Below, in pieces: positions 47,501 through 58,100 of a DNA stretch of 64,000 nt. Within the stretch, counting starts at the first letter, position 1; every line of letters starts with the position of its first letter. Source of the DNA: Glutinoglossum americanum (taxonomy: Eukaryota > Ascomycota > Geoglossomycetes > Geoglossales > Geoglossaceae); NCBI GenBank assembly GCA_020080175.1, contig JAGHQL010000083.1, positions 49,168 through 113,167 on the forward strand, in the 5' to 3' direction. A model generated the notes under the pieces. The model searched no databases. It was not told the origin of the DNA and saw only the letters and a program-made list of their open reading frames with translations. Position numbers and translations under genes: made by a program.

Positions 47501-49438
47501 TATTTGGGATGAACTCCCATAACCTCAGGTAGGCTCCCAGGTGCCACCACCGTATCACAGCACATACAGCCGGGAGGAACTCCGATAGCCCAGGGACTAC
47601 CGTTAGGTCAAAGCGCATATACCCAGGAGAGGCTCTCGTAATAATAAGTACGCCCCTGGAGATTGAAAAGAGGATATATAAAAGGGATACATTGGTAGAG
47701 GAATCAAAGTCAAAATCATGGTATGCTAATAAACTCTTTGTGGTATCCAAGTAAATGAAATCAAAAGCCGTGGCATTTAAACAATTAGCTCCACTTAAGA
47801 ATCGCCTTTGAAAATGACAAGCTATCCTCTCACATATATCCCACACATTCCCCATGTTACATACCTTTTTCGACATTTCCCTCATCCCTCCAGTTCATCT
47901 CGATCTTGCTAGTACAGCCATTTGCCATCAGCAAGAGATGCCCAGAGACCTTGCGAAATTCACTATCTTCCGCTGAGGGGTATTTTGCCATATTGATATG
48001 GTCAGCCATAATAGCAATTTGCTCGGCATCGACGGCACCTGGAATAACAGCAGAGGATTTTGGCACGACCTATAAACTAGTTAGCAGAGCTGCTTGAAAA
48101 GCTCATAGGACATCAGAATTAGTGACAGCTTACAACAGATTTGCCGAGAGGTGTGGGTGTGGGGTAAGTTTCGTAGGCAAACCTGGTAACAAAATCGTTG
48201 CTGATGGCGGCATACTGCTGGGACTGTTGCTGCGACCACTCAGAGTCCTTTTCAAGATGTCGAAGTAGGCTCTTGTTTGTCTGGGCGAAAATTGATGCTA
48301 TGTATAATAGTATTTTACCCCATTCAACGCCAGCTCCTCCTTGGTGCGGGGTTCCGAGGAAGAGAATTCCATAGGTAGAAATCTTGATTGCGCGCTGACT
48401 TTCAAGGTGACCTTTCCGAGCAGAGTCTGAATGTATAAGAGCCTATTGCAATTAGATTAACTTCACTTATAACTTAAGGGGTTATCATTCAAATACCACG
48501 ATCTCTCGTTTTATTTGCCCAGATAACGCGAAAAGTTTACTGACACCACAAGTTCGGTCGTGGCCTGCCCGCTGCCTTTCGAGCACGTGGGCTATCTTCC
48601 CCTCCTCTTTCCTCTTTCCACCCCTAGCACTATCAACTAGGAGCACGCCCATGGGCTAGGCAGACCCTTTAGAACTAACACGCTGTGACGTGACGACTAT
48701 CCTCAGGGCCTTATCCGCAGCCACAGGAATCCCCAGCACACACAACTTCGCTGTGCTCTAGCCAGTGGCTAGGGGTGGTAGTATTGCAGTATTCTAGTAA
48801 ACCTTTCGTGGCATCTAAGTAAATGAAACGATAACTCATGGTATTCCAGTAACCACCCCATGGCGTAAGGGAGGACACCCTACACTCTTGACGACAATTC
48901 CTCCAAGGCTATGAGCAATAAAAATTATCGGGCGTCGTTCAGTCTGCACTAAGGGTCAGCTGTGCAAGTGGAATCTCTGTATTGACACTGCGATACCCCA
49001 GTCAATTGTCTCTCTAGACCCAGATCCGATACCAAGGCCGTTGAATGGTCGTATAGATATTGAACCGAGACGGGCGATCTACTGTGTGTATTTGCGCCGT
49101 ATCCCCAGCTGAAGATACGTGCTTTTGGTATCACCTCCGGTAGCAGATCTCTTAGCCAGTTTACATTGTTTTTGGCAGTCCAGGACTTCTCGCGGTGGCC
49201 ATTAAGCCCGTGAACAGCGACAATGCTTCAGATATAACATACTTCGTTAGCAGTATATTCAGCGATATATATGGGACGATGGAACTCACTCTACAGCTGG
49301 GTCAATCCCCTTTGCGAGCTCCAATAATCCTAAAGGTGGTAATTCCACAAGGTTTTGTCTCGAGGATCCCGAAGTGGTGTTTCCGAGGCGGACCTTGATC
49401 TCATCTTTTTTCCGTTTCAAAAGACCCGAAAAGGGCAT
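44524..49438 (-). CDS. NLR: SesB-like lipase, NB-ARC, TPR repeats
   Basis: Seven exons, 49438-49290, 49225-48997, 48943-48884, 48442-48134, 48069-47865, 47270-46518 and 46451-44524, sum to about 1210 aa. The N-terminal hydrolase keeps the family marks: VDIVAVHGLNGHREKSWT, ARIFSWGYGANTHS, RRPIIFIAHSLGGIVVKSAL, STYGILFLGTPHQGGAG and a C-terminal DAEQIAIMADHINMAKY supplying the Asp-His. The lipase-like triad is therefore complete. NB-ARC follows, with Walker A GLGGIGKTQ, Walker B KWLLIFDNID, GSIIITTR and LDGLPLAIVMAGSYI. The C-terminus holds about ten 42-residue kinesin-light-chain-type TPRs (NLGNLYLKQGKLEEAEAMDK). Introns 3 (441 nt) and 5 (594 nt) are far longer than the rest, and each contains a MITE-like insert. 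The acceptor of intron 5 is the least certain join. It should act as an intracellular non-self receptor with a lipase-like effector. Confidence 0.86.
44763..45272 (-). repeat. Two nearly identical 252-bp tandem units in the TPR region
   Basis: The segment 44763-45014 recurs at 45015-45266 with no difference I could find by eye over most of its length. Each unit encodes two 42-residue TPRs that differ from each other, so the repeat period is a pair. Near-identity at the DNA level points to recent unequal crossing-over or gene conversion. Confidence 0.85.
47338..47782. mobile_element. MITE-like insert in intron 5 of the NB-ARC-TPR gene
   Basis: The left end near 47341-47389 (ATTGCCACGGATTTCATT, then CAGATACCACAAAAAGCC) is mirrored on the other strand near 47731-47780 (TGCCACGG, then GATTTCATTTACTTGG, then ATACCACAAAGAGTTT). 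These imperfect terminal inverted repeats enclose about 440 bp without coding capacity. The element lies wholly between the donor at 47864 and the acceptor at 47271. The exact ends and target duplication were not resolved. Confidence 0.6.
48490..48848. mobile_element. Related MITE-like insert in intron 3 of the NB-ARC-TPR gene
   Basis: The left end at about 48491-48540 (AATACCACG, CTCGTTTTATTTGCCCAG, ATAACGCGAAAAGTTTA) matches the reverse complement of about 48800-48848 (AATACCATG, ATCGTTTCATTTACTTAG, ATGCCACGAAAGGTTTA). Its termini resemble those of the insert at 47338-47782, so the two belong to one family. It accounts for most of a 441-nt intron that splits the hydrolase domain right after the nucleophile motif. 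Confidence 0.62.
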
Positions 49439-51436
49439 ATCGGGCAGTTCAGGGTATTCCGACCTAATAGGCTAAAGGCTGGACACGTAAAAGCAATAAT
49501 TCATTGAAGAGATTAGGCCCCGTCAGGCTGCTAGTGGGTAATACAAGTCGAACAACAAAGATCTGTATAGAGCGTCGCAACCATCAAAACGACTAATAAA
49601 TACTCTCACAAAAGAACGCTATACAATGCTGCAATTTGGTGGGGCCCAAGAACGTACCTTGAAGACAAAATAATCGCTGGCGGAACCGCCAACGCCGTTG
49701 CGGAAGACAGAGGTGCAGACAGTTTGCAAAGCCCTGTGTAGCCAACTCCACGAGGGTGGGGCTGAATTTGCTTACGTAATTTGACAGTAAGGCGCCAGAT
49801 TTTCCATTTGGTTTACTGGAATACCACAAAATTTTTACGATTTTCGGCCTATCAAATGCATCCGTTTCATCTATCCTCTTTCTATTCTCCTGGGGCATGC
49901 CTAATAACTATAGGAGTCCCCCCGGGTATATGCACTTATTACTGCGGGAGGCTCCCCCGAACATATGCACCACGATACGGCAAGTTTGTTGCAGCTTTTG
50001 CTACGACATATGTTAGAGTGTTTAAGTAATCTTACACTTTTCTCCTCCCTATCTATCGCTAACACAGTTACAGGCAAGGCCGGATACCTTCAAAGGCTCA
50101 CCTTCAATGGAATATCCACCAACCCACTTTCTTCTCAAACGGGAGACTAAGGCCATTAAGGAACGTCTAATGGATATATCTCCAAAAGAATCCTATGCAA
50201 TTTGAGGGGGCGGCATGAGCCTTGTGTAACCAACTACTCGAGTATTTGCTTACGTAATTTGTCATATGTAATCCCAGTCTCGCCCAGGACCAGCCCATCG
50301 TTCTAATATGAAAATTCGCCCACTTTTCCTACAACACTTTGAGATCGATATCGAATCGACAGAGGTTTTGCCAGAGCGCCCAGAACCCAATTCACCTTTA
50401 CCATAGCGATAGGTAGATCAAGAGGTAATATACGGAGCTGTCCTGTATCCATTCTTACAAGGCGCCGCTAATCCATTTTGGAGAAGTGCGCCGATGCCGC
50501 AGCACTCCTTTTCCTACTGCAGTCACCGGCGAAACATATAACCTACCACCTCCGCTTCGCTCTGCTTTGCTACCCTCAGACCGCCTCTACTCTCCAATTG
50601 CCGCCCACCAACCACCACGCCTTTACAGAAAGCAAACCACGATACCCCGCACACTGCTAAGACCGCGCGATAGAATATTCGGGGTATTCTACAGTATTCC
50701 GGGTCGCCATGAGTTCGATAACTGGCAACAATTCGCCAATTCCGGCCCACGAATATGGTCGGTTGCGCTCTTCTGTCTGGCAGAAGCGCAGCCAAGCAAG
50801 ATCGCTCTTCGCTGCCCTAACCAATGCCTGAAGACTACACCCCGGTAACTTTCCAACAAAAAAGAAAATATGCCAGGGCGTATGCCAGCACAGCCAATGC
50901 CAACGGCGACGACAAGACAACTTCCACCAGCTCTCCTCTGCTATTTTGCGGGGTACAAAGGTACTTACATTTTACCTCTTCTCGCCAGACATTCCAGGGT
51001 TCACCCAAACCTCGACCTCCCACTCCGTTTTCAGACTGGCATTAAGCCCTTAAAAGACGCCTTTTAGATTGCCTCCTCAGCCGGTTGCGTCGATCAAACT
51101 CATAGAATCAATTAACATTTCAACAACCGTACCTGACCTCGGCGGTCGTGGAGGGCCTCTAGAAATCGCAGCGAATTAGTATCTCCCTAGGTTTTGCGAC
51201 ACCTCTTTCACCGCCAGGTACGAACAATTCGTAGGCTATCCCGACTCGGAGTTTAGCCTAACCAGACGAGACTCCCAACAGTTGACGAGCTCGCGGGCAG
51301 ATTGGTGATTGCAGGTAAGTTACATCTGAACTCTGTTGGAAGCTGGAGATCCTGCTAAGCTGCCTACCCATCGCTTTCCTAGAGCTCGACCACCGACAAG
51401 TCACAGGCTTTCACCACCGAACTTGCAATTGAGGAT
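49439..51436. other. Intergenic stretch with duplicated and repeat-like segments
   Basis: A segment around 49615-49790 is partly duplicated at about 50165-50270 (shared words AAAAGAA, CAATTTG and TTTGCTTACGTAATTTG). At 49803-49820 the sequence TTTACTGGAATACCACAAAA resembles the MITE termini found in the neighbouring gene. Frames at 50478-51045 have no recognised family. No gene is supported. Confidence 0.45.
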
Positions 51437-53537
51437 ATGGCTACCGCACGAGTCACTAGGGTAGATAAGACCCCCGCAGTACGGAATATCAGACAGGCAC
51501 CGCATACCATGTCACCTCGAACCCCCAGAAAAGAGCTGGATAATGGCAAAGTGGACCCGACCCTCGCTGGCCCCTCCGCCGTCGCACCCAAGAAAACAAA
51601 CAAAGCTTTGTCATCTCTTGGGTCTAGCTACAAGAACACATACGTTCAGGGGTCTCTTGCTTCAGTTCTGGACACTGAACCACATTTCTCTAATCTTTTT
51701 AAGTTTCTTGCTCTAAGCCCCACAGACGAGAAAGGCCAAACTTCTCACGAGGCCGCTGGTTTTCTCAAATCCATCGGCGCTTGGACTTTTCTATCCTCCT
51801 GGTCGAATGTGGTCGGGCAAAATGGTCACCAGGATGGTGACTTAAGCGGGGACATGACGCTGCGAACGCAATGCCCATACCATAGAAACCATGACGCAGA
51901 GCCGATAAATGCCGTGCTCTGTCAACGCTCCTTTCACGGAGCCACCGCGCCTAATTGCATTTGTCGAGACAGCCCAACCGCTGCCGGTCTCGGCCTCGGA
52001 GGAAGAGGCCATTCACCCACGCCCGATGCCGTCAACGGCTTGAAACCCCAGCCAAGACTCTGTCACCGGTCCCCTCGCCAGAATCCGCACGACGCTCACG
52101 GACAGCACGTTCCGACCGCGCCACGCCTCATACATAGCGCCATCGATAACGCTCCAAGACCAGACACCACAACCGCCAAGTCTTCAACCAGCGTCATCCC
52201 GATTTCCAGCCACGAAGGCTCCACGACGCAGTCGCCTAGGGATGCTCCAGGCGGCACCTCACCTTCATTCCCGGCCGGCACGGAAGCCAGCCCGGGGGAC
52301 TCAACTGCGCCCTCTTCGGCAAGGCAGGCTTTGACGCTGACCACCGTGTCGACCAGCCCCAGCAACCACAAAAAGAGAACCAGGAGAGATGATTCCCAGA
52401 GCCCATCCCGGGGCAAAAAGCCCGCGTCCCGCAATCGCAACACCACCCGGGACAGGTTCCCTTGCATATATTACGTACACGACCCAATAAAATTCAAATC
52501 CTGCGAAGAGAGAGACTTTCCGGGCTTCAAAACCCTAAAGTGAGTACCAGTCCACCCCCTCTAAACCCTCCACCACCTGGGGCTTCCTCCGCTGACCAAA
52601 GGACCCTCCTCCTCAACTAGAGCCCACGTATTCGAGCACGTCCGCCGCTACCAATGCATCGGCTGCGGAATGCGAGTCGGGAAAGAAGACAACCTTCGCA
52701 AACACTGGCGAAACACCAAGCAGATATGCCAGCAGCAACCCCCGCAGGCCTGGCTGACCCCACCCATCACGTCCGAGGAGACCACCCGCTTCCTAACCAT
52801 CAGCGCAGCCGGCGAGGGCGGCCTGGAACGCGCCGTCTTCTCCCCCACCGCGCTCTTCGAGAAAGACAACGCGATCCGCTTCCACCAGCCGCGGAAACCC
52901 TCGACCGCGCCCCCGCCGCCGCACGATTCTCCATCACCGCCGTCGTCGCCGTCGTCCAGCGACCCCAGCCCGCCCCACCGGGAAACCCACCCCCACAACC
53001 CACCACCCGACGCAGCCCTAACCTGCCAGCTCAAATCCATGGCCGAAAGGATCGCCGCCCTAGAAGCAAAGACGCAAAGACCCCCCGAGCTCGAATTCAC
53101 GGCCGAAAGGATCGCCGCCCTGGATGCAAAGACGCAAAGACTCGAATCCACCGTCGCCCTCCTCCTCGAGCACATCCACGCCGAGAAACCCCCCCCGCAG
53201 GACCTCCGCGTCAAGAAGCTCGAAGACGAGAACCACGCCCTCAGGCTCCAGATCGCGCGCCTGCGCGACGACGGAGGCGCCGAGGCCGCCGCCGGGCTGT
53301 CGCTGGCCCCGGGAGATAGTACGTTCCCAACCCCCTCCCCCCCCTTTTTTCCCGCGCACGTGAGTTTTTGATTTGGCGGCTGACGGCGAACGCACAGCCG
53401 CGAACCACCACCACTACCACCACTCGGCGTACGCGAGGAGCAGCCCGCCGGATTTCGATTTCAGGGATTTTGTCCGGTCGAGCGGGGATGAGGAGGAGGA
53501 GGAGGAGGAGGAGGGGGGGGGGGAAGGGGAGCGATGA
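51437..53537 (+). CDS. C2H2-like zinc-finger protein with C-terminal coiled coil
   Basis: Three exons, 51437-52539, 52621-53318 and 53398-53537, sum in frame to about 646 aa. The first 330 residues are largely disordered, rich in Ser, Pro and Thr. Across the first intron the protein reads FPCIYYVHDPIKFKSC, FPGFKTLKAHVFEHV, then RYQCIGCGMRVGKEDNLRKH. This is the paired, divergent C2H2-type pattern of a fungal family in which a Cys-rich first finger is followed by a GFKT/H-x-H segment. It is probably nucleic-acid binding, but no target is known. Next come a Pro-rich stretch, a heptad-rich coiled coil with a duplicated unit (AERIAALEAKTQR and AERIAALDAKTQR), and a short exon ending in an acidic, Gly-rich tail. 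The first in-frame ATG at 51437 follows a long upstream leader. Confidence 0.7.
53038..53145 (+). repeat. Tandem duplication of a coiled-coil segment
   Basis: A block starting GGCCGAAAGGATCGCCGCCC at about 53041 recurs at about 53101, 60 bp later, and ends in the same AAGACGCAAAGA both times. The encoded 20-residue unit extends the coiled coil by an in-frame tandem copy. Confidence 0.8.
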
Positions 53538-54327
53538 CTGTCCCGGCCAAAAAAAGACACCCGGACCTTTTCACGTATATGTAATTTAATACCACACGTC
53601 CCCCATAGTAATACCCAAGAGCCAAACCCAGACGGACCACCTCTTTTTTTCCCACTTTCTCTCTTTCCTTCGGGGAGGGGTGTGTTATTCCCCACCCCGA
53701 TCGTGTACATACACACACACACACACACACAAGACTCAAACGACCGCACCACCATCCGCAAAGCCAGAAGCAGCGGATAGCGCGTAGTCCTTTTTTTTTT
53801 TTTTTTTTTTTTTTATCCCCCGAACCCCCATCGCCTGTAATCCCACAACCAAGCGGAAATAGAAACAAACGAAAAAAAAAAAAAAAGTCTAAAAAAAGTC
53901 TAAAAACCCATTTATTTATTTGACCAGTGACCATATTTTTTTTTTTTTCTATAATCTTTTTTTTTATTTAAAAAACTAGCTAGTTTTGTTTTTGTTTTTT
54001 TCCTCTATAGGGGGGGAAAGAAAAAAAATGAATAAAAAAAAAAATAAAGAATAGAGGGAAAAGGCTGGGGAGGGAGGGAGAGGGAGAGAGGGAGGAATTG
54101 TTTCTAGTTTTTTGGCGGCACTTTTGTTTTTACCTCCATTAGATAGAAGAAGAAGAAGAAGAAGAAGAAGGAGAGCCCCGGGGCGAGAACCATTTTTTTT
54201 TTGTCTAATGGGAAAAAAAAGAGAGAGAGGAGAGAGGGAGAAAGAAAAAGAAGAAAAAAAAAAAAGAATATATGAGGGTTGGTGGTGGTGAAACAGACTA
54301 GTCCCCCCCAAGTCGCCTTGACACTGC
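53538..54327. repeat. Microsatellite-rich intergenic stretch between convergent genes
   Basis: This interval is crowded with simple repeats: a (CA)n tract near 53708-53731, a poly-T run near 53791-53814, poly-A runs near 53871-53886 and 54031-54042, a (GAA)n tract near 54146-54170, and GA-rich runs up to 54265. It lies between two 3' ends and shows no gene. Confidence 0.7.
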
Positions 54328-55166
54328 CTATATCGCCGCCTTCTCAGCCTGAGCAATCTTCTCGAGCTCCGCCAAGCAGTCCTCAAACTCATGCCACTCA
54401 TTCATGACAACCTTTGCGCCCGTGGCCTTGAGGAGCTTGGCCATCTCGGCCTGCTCCTCCTCGCCGTCGTAGCTGCCCACGTAGCCCAGCACGGGGATGC
54501 CGGCGCGCACGGCGCTCAGGGTGCCGCTCCTGCTGTCCTCGACGGCGACGCACTCGCAGGGTTCCTTCTGTATGACCTTGCACGAGTACAGGTAGATGGC
54601 CGGGTCGGGCTTGGAGGTCGGCTTCTCGAGCGACGTCGCGGCGCTGAAGATGTGGTGCTCGGGGAAGTACTTGTCCTGGCCGACTTTCTTGATCGAGGCT
54701 TTGACGCGGCGGAGGGCCGACGAGGACACGACGGCCATGCCGTATTTCCCGTCCTGGTGGAGCTTCTCGAGGGCCTCGTTGGCGCCGATGCAGGGCTCGG
54801 CTTTCCGCTCCAGGGTCGCGATGACGCGGTCCTCCTCCATCAGGACGTAGGTCTCTAGCTCCTCGGGGTTGAGTTCGAACTCGTGGCGCTTCTGCAGGTT
54901 CACGACCATCCCGCGGAAGTTCTGGCCGACAAAGTCGGTGAGGAGCTGGGGGCCCGTGTAGCGATCATCGATTCCGAATTTCTCTAGGATCTGGTTGGCG
55001 AGCTCGGCGCAGGCCTCGAAGGCTAGCTTCTCGGAGAGGACGAGGGTGTTGTCGCAGTCGAAGAGGAGGTGCGAGGCCTAGAGGACGGCGGAAAGCGAGT
55101 CAGTCAGTCAAACGCACGGTCGAGGCGGAGGTGTCGACGCGGCGGAATAGAGCTCACCTTGCCCAT
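54328..55166 (-). CDS. HAD-superfamily phosphatase (haloacid dehalogenase-like hydrolase)
   Basis: Two exons, 55166-55158 (only MGK) and 55077-54328, are joined by an 80-nt intron and give 252 aa. All four HAD motifs are present: motif I FDCDNTLV with nucleophile D10 and acid D12; motif II VVSSSA; motif III lysine within SLEKPTSKPDPAIY; motif IV VAVEDSRSG. A helical cap lies between motif I and II. The arrangement fits small cytosolic sugar-phosphate or phosphoglycolate phosphatases of the beta-phosphoglucomutase-like branch; the exact substrate cannot be told. The tiny first exon is supported by the need to place the DCDNT motif close to the N-terminus and by clean splice sites. Confidence 0.9.
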
Positions 55167-58100
55167 GGCGAAAGTCGGTCTATCGGAGCTCTTTTTACTC
55201 TGTATCGTGTGAAATGTAGCAAGGATGGCCGACGCGAGGCACGCAGAACGCACGACAACAAAACACACGGGTGTTATCTAGAAAAAGGGAAGAGATTGAG
55301 AATCTAGAAGCTTGGATCCAAGGCAAGGAGAAAGAGAAAAAAAAAAAATCTAGCGCGTCGGGTTGGGGATTGGGAATTGGGAATTGGGAGGGGGAGGGAG
55401 GAAGGAGGGATGGATGGATGGAAGGAGAGGGATGGAGGGGGAAGGAAGGGATGTCGAGAATAAAAGCGAGAGCGGCGGGGGGGGCTGATGTGCCCATGTC
55501 GATTCACTCGCTTCGGGAACCCTAACCCGCACCTGCACCCACGTCACAGAGAGGGCTGTGGGCCACTGGAACTCTAATACATTCCCACGTGGGTACCTCA
55601 ATCTATCTGCCTCGAGCACCGGACCGTGCCGCCTTCGTCTACCGCGCCCGGGTCCGTCTTCTCCCGTGCTTCCCCCGTCCCTCGCGGCAACAGCCCCTAT
55701 TCTCTTGTCTCTCTCTCCGTCTCTCTCTCCCTCTCTCTCTCTCTCTGCGTCTCGCGTTCCTGTGCTACCCTGCCTAGCACACACACACACGCACACACAC
55801 GTAGCGCCGGAACCGGGTGCGCTCGCACACCGCCGCGTCGGGCGCGCTGACCGGTTCCGGACGCGCTGGAGCACAGAGGCACAGTCCGCGTACATGTAAC
55901 TAAAGCACGGTGGGGCACGCCCCAGCCGGGGAAACGCGCTGGCCTTGTGATTTTATTTTATTTTTATTTTTTTTTTTCCAATTTGCTCGTGACCCGGCTG
56001 GAGAAACAGTCCCACCCCCTCTGCCCGTGCCCGTACTTTTTTTTTTTTTTTTTGGCTGCGATGCACGGACGAGAGCTCTCTGTTCCTGCTTTGCGCGGTG
56101 GGCGAGGGGTGGCGGGTGATGCAAAAATCCAACTAAACCCCCCCCCCCCCACTTGCCGCTTTCGGTCCAAGTGGGCGCGGTCGCTGGACACGTATCTCAC
56201 ACCGCTCACGCGTAATACTACGAGTCTAGTGTGACCGCACCTGAAAATTTCTCAATTGCGGCTGCGATCCGGACGTGGGAGAGGCAGACGCGAGGGCGGT
56301 TTTGCGTCCAACCGGCTTGGTTGGTTGGTTGGGCGTTGTTCGATAGCTACCAACGTTCGCTCGAGCGTTGGATTGGATTCCATATTCCACATGCCGGGTT
56401 CGGGCTGCGGCGTCGAGTTGCGTCGCGTTGCATCTTCGCTTATCAGCCTTCCCACTCACGGACTCGACAACGGAAATAATTTTATGCGGAGAGGCAGGTA
56501 CTTTGTACTCTGTGCTCGCCCGTTCCAGACATCTCCAACTCCCGAGGCTTCTCCATCCATCGCCCATACCACCCACCGACACGCTAGCTAGTGATGGTGC
56601 CGTAATGCCCACCGCAAGAACCCCATAGCATTGGCTAGCCGTCACGTCGAGTCAACTTACGTCAAGTCCTTCTCCGTCACGTCCACTCGTCGCGTCCACT
56701 CGAACCCCAATCCCAACCGGGCAAGCCAAGCGAGCAAACGAGTGGGGGTCTTTAGAGTTTTGTCAGTCAGGCCATCAAGAGACGGACAACCCGCGTTCCG
56801 CTAAAAAAGCGTTGAAAAACTTCTTTTTTTTTTCTCTCCCCCAAGAAGCAAAGTAGGTCATCAGAACTGAAAGAAATTTCTCGGTCGATTTTTCCTTTCC
56901 TTTCTGCTGTTCTTGTTCTTGCTTGGTCCTTTTTTTTTCTCCGAGGATCGTTGGGGAGAGAACTCGTTGAGCGGTGATTCGGCCCAGTCAGCATGTTCCC
57001 GCTTTCAAAGGTTCTCGTTCGTTTGTCCAACGGTCAACGGCGTCCAACTGCGCGGGATGCATGCCTCTAAAATACATCGAGCAATTGGCTTTTCTGGGGG
57101 TTGGCGGCGCTGTCGGATAAACGCGGGGTGATTGGCCGATTTTTTGGATAAAGACTAAAGCGAAAATTTATAGTATAGTCCTCCATTTTATTTTATTTTA
57201 TTTTATTTAGTTTTTTTTAATTTTCCATTTTGTGGGTCACGCACGTTACACCCAAACCCAATCACGAGAATGAACCGCTTCAACATGCTTTGAGGCGCGG
57301 CGCGGCGGTGATGTGCTTTGGCTTGTCAGTCTGTTCCCAATTAGCCCGCTCTTACTTAGCGGTAAAGTGCTCTCCTTTCTCGCCCAGACCGAAGATTGCT
57401 CACAACATATCGTAAGAGCACCCTATTTTATCTTCTCAATTTTCCTTTCCCCCTCGCGCCAGTCGGATTCGCGTGTTTTGCGGCCCATTGGAGGAAATAT
57501 GGCGGGTAGAAGCACCGGATTGATGGACGACGCCGGCTTGGCGCCTTGGGATATCCTCTCTCCTCAGAACCGATCCGGGAGCGAAAGAACCATCTGTTTG
57601 CACTTCACACCCTTTCCTGCATAATGTCGTTGATCGGATACGGGGTAATTGGTTATTTGTTTATTTGTTTATTTTTTTTTTAAATGCATGACCCTCCAAA
57701 GCGCACCGCCCCAAAAGACGCCACGTGCACCGCCACACCACAGAGTCGACGACTTCCTCACCACTACCCGTCTCTTTCGATAGAAATAATCCGTATGGAA
57801 CTTCAATAATGCCAATTGAACCGGCGGCTAGACTGCCATTGTTTGTATTCCTAAATATATTCTTTTCCCGGCCAAGCCACTTACCCCTCTCGATTCACCG
57901 GGGTCAAACCCGCGATATTCCTATCTCACCATCGGCCCACGACCGACCGATCGCCCCGCATTCCCTCATAACCTCATACTTACACTGCCCCGATCCTTTC
58001 CTTCAACGTGTACTCTCTTATTTCGACCGATGGCGCCAAAACTGCATCTGCATCTGTTCAGAGGTCGGTTGTACTCTCTTATCCGAGGTTTTCGATCACC

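Noticed and set aside
52648-53214. 188-codon minus-strand frame
   Set aside because: It is antisense to the C2H2-like gene in a GC-rich exon. The translation is Ser/Gly/Trp-rich and repeats only because of the underlying coiled-coil duplication.
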